Assembly: GCA_002336115.1 (NCBI GenBank)
Contig: DDEN01000028.1
Location: 1-11,143 of the forward strand
Reading direction: 5' to 3'
From: Chitinophagaceae bacterium UBA1953
GTDB taxonomy: Bacteria > Bacteroidota > Bacteroidia > Chitinophagales > Chitinophagaceae
Length of the DNA stretch: 11,143 bases
Shown here piece by piece: positions 7,331 to 11,143 of the stretch. Each line of letters starts with the position of its first letter. Within the stretch, counting starts at the first letter, position 1. The position numbers were made by a program, and so were the translations under genes. The notes under the pieces were generated by a model that saw only the letters and a program-made list of their open reading frames with translations, was not told the origin of the DNA and searched no databases.

Positions 7331-7717
7331 ATGAAATACTATTTTAGCAAAACATTAGAAACTTCCTTTGAGGAAGCCATAAAGCTAACAACCGAAGCCC
7401 TTAAAGTTGAAGGTTTTGGAGTAATTTCCGAAATCAACATGCACGATAAGTTAAAAGAAAAACTAAATGTAAATTTCAAACGCTATACCATTCTTGGAGC
7501 ATGTAACCCCCCATTTGCCTACAAAGCGTTACAGGCAGAGGATAAAATAGGTACTATGCTACCTTGCAATGTTCTTGTAATTGAGCAGGGTCAGAATAAA
7601 ATTGAAGTAGCTGCTGTAAATCCTATTGCATCAATGCAAGCCATTGTAAATCCGGATTTAGGTGAAGTGGCTCAACAGGTAACTGAAAAACTAAAAATTG
7701 TAATTGATAACTTATAA
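7331..7717 (+). CDS. DUF302 domain protein
   Basis: This 128-residue cytoplasmic protein belongs to the DUF302 family. The diagnostic core is visible: YTILGACNPPFAYKAL (52-67), EDKIG, then LPCNV (77-81). It includes conserved C58 and C79 and ends in a helix (VTEKLKIVIDNL). DUF302 proteins are small alpha/beta proteins of unknown role. They are common in redox and metal contexts and usually span the whole protein, as here. There is no signal peptide. The 174-base upstream spacer is AT-rich. It holds an imperfect hairpin (TTACAA / TTGTAA near 7162-7189) that could end the previous transcript, but no T-run follows. I see no clear promoter. A role in metal or sulfur handling is inferred only from the setting. 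Confidence 0.9.
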   Translation: MKYYFSKTLETSFEEAIKLTTEALKVEGFGVISEINMHDKLKEKLNVNFKRYTILGACNPPFAYKALQAEDKIGTMLPCNVLVIEQGQNKIEVAAVNPIASMQAIVNPDLGEVAQQVTEKLKIVIDNL

Positions 7718-7831
7718 TTAAGTTACCTTACGTCTAATTTTCTCGCTTATTTTATCTGTCACCGATAAATCAGCAATACGTACTTGTAACATTATATGAG
7801 AATGATGTAATATATTTTAAATATTTACGTT

Positions 7832-7857
7832 ATTTCATATGAAATGAAGTACATTTG
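7832..7857 (+). promoter_or_regulatory. 14-bp palindrome plus -7 element upstream of the DUF6660 gene
   Basis: A perfect palindrome, ATTTCATATGAAAT (7832-7845), is followed by TACATTTG (7850-7857), a match to the Bacteroidota -7 consensus TAnnTTTG. The palindrome lies where the spacer between -33 and -7 would be, a usual place for a repressor or MerR-type operator. Transcription should start near 7862, at or just before the chosen ATG, so the mRNA may have almost no leader. Confidence 0.5.
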
Positions 7858-7861
7858 TGCC

Positions 7862-8173
7862 ATGAAACTACTCTGCATAGCTTTGAGTTTTTACATACTT
7901 GCTTTGTCATATGATACATGCAATGACTTTACCGCATTAGATTCGCATGGGACTTCTTTTATCTCGTTAAATCATTCACGTACACTTAATGATGAGTGTA
8001 CTTGTTCTCCCTTTTGTCATTGCGGTTGTTGCGGAAAACCAATAGTTCAGGCTTTGTCAATTTCATTGATGCCACCACCGTCTATATTTAAGTTTGGCTT
8101 TACTTTTTATAAAGCACTTCCTGCTGAAGTAACGCTTACCCTGATCTGGCGTCCTCCGGTGCTTCTCACCTAG
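7862..8173 (+). CDS. DUF6660-like small exported Cys-cluster protein
   Basis: This 103-residue protein starts MKLLCIALSFYILALS, a signal peptide, then C20 and a polar stretch. Its core is the cysteine cluster ECTCSPFCHCGCCG, with C46, C48, C52, C54, C56 and C57. The length, leader and cluster match DUF6660, a Bacteroidota family often found upstream of cation-efflux operons. The cluster suggests metal binding in the periplasm, but no function is proven. I start at 7862 rather than the in-frame ATG at 7844 because that ATG lies inside the palindrome, upstream of the -7 element, and the leader beginning at 7862 matches the family better. The partner lipoprotein gene follows after 92 bases, making this the first Cys-cluster/lipoprotein pair of the array. 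Confidence 0.75.
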   Translation: MKLLCIALSFYILALSYDTCNDFTALDSHGTSFISLNHSRTLNDECTCSPFCHCGCCGKPIVQALSISLMPPPSIFKFGFTFYKALPAEVTLTLIWRPPVLLT

Positions 8174-8191
8174 CCGGAACCTTCATTAGCG

Positions 8192-8223
8192 GGAAAGATG
8201 ATCCGGTAATTTTCATCCTTTCC
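8192..8223 (+). other. Hairpin between the DUF6660 gene and the first lipoprotein gene
   Basis: GGAAAGATGA (8192-8201) pairs with TCATCCTTTCC (8213-8223), giving about 10 bp with one bulged C. No T-run follows, so it looks more like an mRNA-processing or stabilising hairpin, or a weak attenuator, than a full terminator. It lies 19 bases after the stop of the Cys-cluster gene. Confidence 0.3.
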
Positions 8224-8265
8224 TGTTAATTTCACAAATCACTTTTATTACTAAGACAAATAATC

Positions 8266-8799
8266 ATGCAAAAAACACTTTTGGCAATAGTTGCTTCAGG
8301 CTTGTTAATCATAGCAGCCTGCTCCAAAAATAATGACGTTACTCCACCAGCCTCAACCCTTCAGGACAACCTTCAGGTTGACCTGAAACAGGCCACTGCT
8401 GCAACAAATGTGATGATAGATCAGCATAAAAATGCTGCAAATGGTCATAGCCTTTGCTTTGCTCAGGAGAAAATCTATCATCAATGCGATAGTTTGTTCT
8501 CATCGCATTACTACCAGTACAACCAAAATATGTACTCCACGCATTCCGGCAATTACCAGGTATATAACTGGAATGGGAATATGATGGGTTATGGAAATGG
8601 TATGTGCGGTTACGATTCAATTTATTATCAGAATAATGTCAACACTTCACATAATTATCATCATACCGATAGTTTGATGTACAATAAAATGATAAGCTAC
8701 AATATGATGCAATACATGCCTCAGGGTGTGCAAACCTGTTACGATCAAATGCAGGTCATGAGAAACAATCATGCTGCAATTCATAAACTGCACTATTAA
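8266..8799 (+). CDS. Met/His/Tyr-rich lipoprotein (array member 1)
   Basis: This 177-residue lipoprotein has the leader MQKTLLAIVASGLLIIAAC, with the lipobox Cys at C19, then SKNND. The mature protein begins with a short helical part (LQDNLQVDLKQATAATNVM). A Tyr/His/Met-rich region follows: YHQCDSLF, SSHYYQYNQNMY, NGNMMGYGNGMCGY, NTSHNYHHTDSLMYNKM and a His-rich end. Met, His and Cys clusters of this kind suit Cu(I) or another soft metal, which is inference. I recognise no named family. The layout (lipobox, helical stretch with NLK/NLQ, a CDSL or DSLC motif, Met-rich tail) is shared with the lipoprotein at 9660. A strong terminator follows at 8821, so the DUF6660 and lipoprotein pair forms its own transcription unit. 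Confidence 0.8.
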   Translation: MQKTLLAIVASGLLIIAACSKNNDVTPPASTLQDNLQVDLKQATAATNVMIDQHKNAANGHSLCFAQEKIYHQCDSLFSSHYYQYNQNMYSTHSGNYQVYNWNGNMMGYGNGMCGYDSIYYQNNVNTSHNYHHTDSLMYNKMISYNMMQYMPQGVQTCYDQMQVMRNNHAAIHKLHY

Positions 8800-8820
8800 A
8801 CCCTAATACCAGTATGAAAG

Positions 8821-8851
8821 AGCGGTGTTGAGATTTCAATACCGCTTTTTT
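8821..8851 (+). terminator. Strong intrinsic terminator
   Basis: An 11-bp stem, AGCGGTGTTGA (8821-8831) with TCAATACCGCT (8836-8846), has one G-T wobble and a GATT loop. It runs directly into a stretch of T ending at 8851. It sits 21 bases after the first lipoprotein stop. This is the clearest terminator in the window and separates the first module from the next. Confidence 0.9.
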
Positions 8852-8942
8852 AATTTCTCATTTTAAATTCATAATCAGTATTTCACATTCATTTGATTGT
8901 GGTTAAAGGTATGATTTTGCCTGATTAAATGATATATTGTGC

Positions 8943-9003
8943 TAACCTTATGTTAAAATTCCACAACATATGTAATAATACAAATATTTATCCGTTACCT
9001 TTG
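8943..9003 (+). promoter_or_regulatory. Promoter/operator region of the first HYC_CC gene
   Basis: TAAC-CTTAT-GTTA (8943-8955) is an inverted repeat. It is followed by AAAATTCCACAACATAT and, 40 bases further, TTTATCCGTTACCTTTG with the -7 element TACCTTTG at 8996-9003, 17 bases before the ATG. The same order and spacing recur upstream of the second HYC_CC gene, and part of it recurs upstream of the lipoprotein gene at 9660. The conservation supports a shared promoter and regulator site. Confidence 0.6.
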
Positions 9004-9020
9004 CAGCTTCTAAAATCAGT

Positions 9021-9398
9021 ATGCTCAAAAAAGCCGCAAATATTGCAATAATCTTACTCTTGTTGGTAGCAACAGGCGGTTTGCCTGTTACCAGGCACTA
9101 TTGCGGTATCACCGAAAAGTCTTTTTCTATTTATACTACGCCTAAAGCCTGCTGCGGAGGCCATTGCGACAAATGCCATAATGTTTTCAAATTCTCTAAA
9201 GTAAAAGATGCTTTTGAAGGTGGCTGTTCAATAAAAACGCTGTGCTTCACCGATATTGTTACCTTACAGTCTGCCCTTTTTATCGATTTAATGAATAACG
9301 TAAATACTTCACCCCTTATTGATTTAGTAAATCATCGAGCGGCTTACATTTACGAAGCCGGGATTTCACCGGCATCCTCTGGCAATTTCCGTTGCTGA
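9021..9398 (+). CDS. HYC_CC_PP-like small exported Cys-cluster protein (copy 1)
   Basis: This 125-residue protein has a signal peptide (LKKAANIAIILLLLVATGG, cleavage near 20-24). RHYCG (C28) and ACCGGHCDKCHN (C44, C45, C49, C52, H48 and H53) follow. These are the HYC and CC hallmarks of the Bacteroidota HYC_CC_PP family; the Pro-Pro motif of the name is not obvious here. This copy has extra Cys at 69 and 75, and the protein ends in Cys (GNFRC). The CCGGHCDKC cluster should bind a soft metal in the periplasm; the function is unproven. It is about 69% identical (86 of 125, counted by hand) to the gene at 10372. A Met-rich lipoprotein gene follows 261 bases later with its own promoter. Confidence 0.82.
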   Translation: MLKKAANIAIILLLLVATGGLPVTRHYCGITEKSFSIYTTPKACCGGHCDKCHNVFKFSKVKDAFEGGCSIKTLCFTDIVTLQSALFIDLMNNVNTSPLIDLVNHRAAYIYEAGISPASSGNFRC

Positions 9399-9543
9399 AA
9401 TTCCACTTCGGGAGGATTGTTCCTTATTGGCAGAGCTTAAAGCCCATACAGGTAATTCTTGTTTCTCAAAATGCTTTATCCTTTAAAGCTGATGCAAAGT
9501 ATCCTGATTCCTTCCGGATTTCCGAAACCCAATTCTCAAACAC

Positions 9544-9596
9544 TGTTGTAAAATTCAACATATTGTGACATCTGATTTTTCATCAGGTTACTTTTG
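9544..9596 (+). promoter_or_regulatory. Promoter of the second lipoprotein gene
   Basis: TGTTGTAAAATTCAACATAT begins at 9544 and closely resembles the block upstream of the HYC_CC genes. TTG at 9563-9565 and TACTTTTG at 9589-9596 fit a -33/-7 pair with a 23-base spacer. Within the spacer, CTGAT-TTTTC-ATCAG (9572-9586) is an inverted repeat and a possible operator. The start codon is 64 bases further on. Confidence 0.6.
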
Positions 9597-9659
9597 TAAA
9601 AAAATATTACACCTAATATCTCATAAATCACTAAACAACCAATCACTAAATCTTACAAA

Positions 9660-10118
9660 ATGAAAACAATTCTTTCAATCTCATCCATAATGCTTCTTTT
9701 TGTTCTGTTTGCTACCAGCTGTAAAAAAGATACGAATAGCCAGGATACCCTCAATGCAAATTTGAAACAAACAGAAACGCAGGTACAACAAAGCCTCGCA
9801 ACTGCAAAAACCAATGACGATTTACTTAAAATTCATGTAACTTCCGATGGGAATTTTACTGATCCTAACACAATGATGGAAGACAGTCTTTACCACCTCA
9901 ACGATTCGCTATGTAACAAGTATTACCTCACTTTCTGTAAAGATATGATGGATGGTGACAATATGATGGGTGGCAATATGATGGGTGGCAATACCATGCA
10001 TGGAAGTGGTATGATGGCAACTCATACCTATATGGGCGATACAGCTATTATGAATCAAAGCTATCGCAGTTTAAATACAATGCGCTTAGGTCACTCTGCT
10101 CATCACCCGGTTAAATAA
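9660..10118 (+). CDS. Met/Gly-rich lipoprotein (array member 2)
   Basis: This 152-residue lipoprotein has a leader ending FATSC (C21) followed by KKD. A Gln/Thr-rich helical segment comes next (NANLKQTETQVQQSLATAK). Then come YHLNDSLCNKYYLTFCKDMM and a Met-rich stretch, MMDGDNMMGGNMMGG, followed by more Met and His residues to GHSAHHPVK. The Met-rich part resembles copper-binding Met motifs such as those of CopC- or PcoE-like proteins in composition only; there is no homology claim. Two perfect in-frame 15-base repeats encode NMMGG twice. The gene has its own promoter and follows the HYC_CC gene. The helical part and the DSLC motif resemble the lipoprotein at 8266, so they are probably distant relatives. 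Metal binding is inferred from composition. Confidence 0.8.
   Translation: MKTILSISSIMLLFVLFATSCKKDTNSQDTLNANLKQTETQVQQSLATAKTNDDLLKIHVTSDGNFTDPNTMMEDSLYHLNDSLCNKYYLTFCKDMMDGDNMMGGNMMGGNTMHGSGMMATHTYMGDTAIMNQSYRSLNTMRLGHSAHHPVK
9960..10004 (+). repeat. In-frame 15-base tandem repeat encoding NMMGG
   Basis: AATATGATGGGTGGC occurs at 9960-9974 and again, identical, at 9975-9989. A decayed third unit lies at 9990-10004 (NTMHG). The repeat is in frame with the lipoprotein gene (residues 101-115), so replication slippage would add or remove Met-Met-Gly-Gly units without a frameshift. Confidence 0.85.
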
Positions 10119-10153
10119 TCAATCTATCGTTTTTGATTTCGTATAACAGTAAG

Positions 10154-10255
10154 ACCCTTTTATAATTGCAGCTTTTCTGTCCTTTTTCTTCATCCTTAAA
10201 TCTGATCCAACGTTCTGGAAATGAGTTAAAAAGAAAAAGGACAGAAAGAAAGGGT
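10154..10255. repeat. Long inverted repeat, 17-bp perfect inner arms
   Basis: TTTCTGTCCTTTTTCTT (10174-10190) and AAGAAAAAGGACAGAAA (10231-10247) are perfect inverted arms around a 40-base loop. A second pair, ACCCTTT (10154-10160) and AAAGGGT (10249-10255), encloses them with an asymmetric bulge. It begins 35 bases after the second lipoprotein stop. One arm is almost pure pyrimidine and the other almost pure purine. It could be a transcript-end hairpin, a protein-binding site or a small mobile repeat. Confidence 0.8.
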
Positions 10256-10293
10256 TAATTTTAAATCAGACTGTTTCGGTGTTTTCACTTTTG

Positions 10294-10354
10294 TTAACCT
10301 TCTGTTAAAAAATCAAAACATATAAAACAATCTGAATCTTTATCCGTTACTTTG
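10294..10354 (+). promoter_or_regulatory. Promoter/operator region of the second HYC_CC gene
   Basis: TTAAC-CTTCT-GTTAA (10294-10308) is a perfect 5-5-5 inverted repeat. It is followed by AAAACATAT and TTTATCCGTTACTTTG, whose last part (10347-10354) is a -7-like element one base off TAnnTTTG, 17 bases before the ATG. Order and spacing match the region before the gene at 9021. Confidence 0.6.
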
Positions 10355-10371
10355 CTACTTCTAATAACATT

Positions 10372-10749
10372 ATGCTTAAAAAAGCCGGAAATATCGCAAT
10401 AATCTTACTCCTGTTGGTAGCAACAGGGGGTATGCCAATTACACGGCATTATTGTGGTTTGGCCGAAATGTCCTTATCTGTTTATTCCACACCTAAAGCT
10501 TGTTGTGGTGGTCATTGCGACAAATGCCATAATGTTTTCAAATTCTCAAAAGTAAATGATGACTTTGAAGCTGGTACTTCAATCAATACCCAGTCATTCA
10601 CTGATGTTCTTACTTTACACACTGCTTTTTTTATTGACTTATTTGATTTCGTAAATATTCCATCGGTTACTGATGCGTTCAGTCAACGAGCGGTTTTTAT
10701 TGATATAGCCGGTCATTCGCCGGCATCCTTTGGCAATTTCCGTTGCTGA
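10372..10749 (+). CDS. HYC_CC_PP-like small exported Cys-cluster protein (copy 2)
   Basis: This 125-residue paralogue of the gene at 9021 has the same length and layout: signal peptide, RHYCG (C28), ACCGGHCDKCHN (C44, C45, C49, C52) and terminal GNFRC. Residues 40-61, covering the Cys cluster, are identical in both copies, while residues 91-112 have drifted strongly. That fits selection on metal ligands rather than on the tail. The extra Cys at 69 and 75 of copy 1 are Thr and Ser here. The next lipoprotein gene starts 284 bases later. That spacer holds only a 7-bp hairpin near 10797-10818 and no other gene I can support. Metal binding is inferred. Confidence 0.82.
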   Translation: MLKKAGNIAIILLLLVATGGMPITRHYCGLAEMSLSVYSTPKACCGGHCDKCHNVFKFSKVNDDFEAGTSINTQSFTDVLTLHTAFFIDLFDFVNIPSVTDAFSQRAVFIDIAGHSPASFGNFRC

Positions 10750-11033
10750 AACCTTCTTTTAGGGGGTAATCCTTTATTGTAGCACCCATTTCTTTGTAAG
10801 CAATAATCTTTTTGCTTATCCGAAGTACATTATCTTATCTGCTACTTTTCTTTCATTCCCCCTTTTCCCTAAGCATCAACCTGCATTTCCTGGCAAGGAC
10901 AATCCGGCTTTCAAAAGCTGTTGTTTTTTAAATGAATATTTTCCAAATAAAACGGAAAAATCAATTCGGCCAATCTGCAATTCAGGTTCTTGATGTGCCC
11001 AAATACCAATAAATACTTACTAAAACTACAAAA

Positions 11034-11143
11034 ATGAAAACTCTCGTTTCAATTGCTTTTGCATTTGTTTTACTTGTTCTGGTCACTTTCAGCTGTAAAA
11101 AGGAAAGCGAACAGGACGCAATTAATTCCAACCTTAAAAGGTC
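11034..11143 (+). CDS. Lipoprotein (array member 3), cut by window end
   Basis: Only the first 36 codons are visible. MKTLVSIAFAFVLLVLVTFSC is a lipoprotein leader with C21, followed by KKESEQDAINSNLKR. The position after an HYC_CC gene, the SCKK lipobox region and the NSNLKR segment match the lipoprotein at 9660 (SCKKD, NANLKQ), so this is the lipoprotein of the second duplicated unit. Whether it carries the Met-rich tail cannot be seen. Confidence 0.8.
   Translation, partial: MKTLVSIAFAFVLLVLVTFSCKKESEQDAINSNLKR

Larger units (their letters stand above)
8943..11143 (+). repeat. Tandem duplication: promoter + HYC_CC gene + lipoprotein gene, two units
   Basis: Two successive units share promoter, HYC_CC gene, post-stop sequence and a downstream lipoprotein gene. 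The period is 1351 bases between HYC_CC starts (9021 and 10372) and 1374 between lipoprotein starts (9660 and 11034). Just after both HYC_CC stops the DNA is still similar (TGAAA, then a GGG run and CCTTATTG or CCTTTATTG). Unit 2 is cut by the window end. Confidence 0.8.

Noticed and set aside
7844..7861. Upstream ATG for the DUF6660 gene
   Set aside because: It lies within the palindrome and ahead of the -7 element, and the leader starting at 7862 fits the family better.
10797..10818. Hairpin TAAGCAA / TTGCTTA after the second HYC_CC gene
   Set aside because: It is a seven-bp AT-rich stem without a T-run and may be chance.
1..11143. CRISPR array, tRNA or insertion sequence
   Set aside because: No regularly spaced short repeats, no cloverleaf-like sequence and no transposase or terminal inverted repeats were seen; the repeats present are gene duplications.

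Overview
The window looks like part of a heavy-metal resistance island of a Bacteroidota bacterium. The evidence is the AT-rich sequence, the TAnnTTTG-type -7 promoter elements, and families largely typical of that phylum (DUF6660, HYC_CC_PP-like proteins, Bacteroidota-style lipoproteins, DUF4105). Every gene I can support reads on the + strand. I see no tRNA, rRNA, CRISPR array, transposase or integrase.

Left part (1-6438), metal export. It opens with the last 50 codons of a Zn/Cd/Pb-type P1B-2 ATPase, followed by an ICMT-like membrane methyltransferase. Next come a very small doubtful ORF, a GDCCVxC protein, a two-repeat zinc-ribbon protein, a DUF4105 (Lnb N-terminal domain) membrane protein and a complete, unusual P1B ATPase with APC in place of CPC. 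The same P1B-2 C-terminus plus ICMT pair then recurs at exactly +5563 bases. In this second copy the ATPase is a 5'-truncated remnant with an in-frame stop. The two copies form a gapless 875-base imperfect direct repeat, and the middle of the methyltransferase gene looks homogenised by gene conversion.

Middle part (6554-7717). A secreted protein of unknown family is followed by a DUF302 protein.

Right part (7862-11143), small exported metal-binding proteins. Three consecutive modules each pair a small exported protein carrying a dense Cys cluster with a lipoprotein. The order is DUF6660 + Met/His/Tyr-rich lipoprotein, HYC_CC protein + Met/Gly-rich lipoprotein, and HYC_CC protein + a lipoprotein cut by the window end. 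Modules 2 and 3 are a tandem duplication (about 1.35 kb period) that includes their promoters. Three of these genes share one promoter architecture, so they are probably co-regulated.

Working model (inference): the ATPases move metal out of the cytoplasm, while the Cys-cluster proteins and Met-rich lipoproteins bind or hand on metal, probably Cu, Zn, Cd or Hg, in the periplasm or outer membrane. Such genes often sit next to CzcCBA-type RND pumps, which may lie downstream of the window. The alternating Cys-cluster/Met-rich lipoprotein array is the best candidate for a poorly described system.
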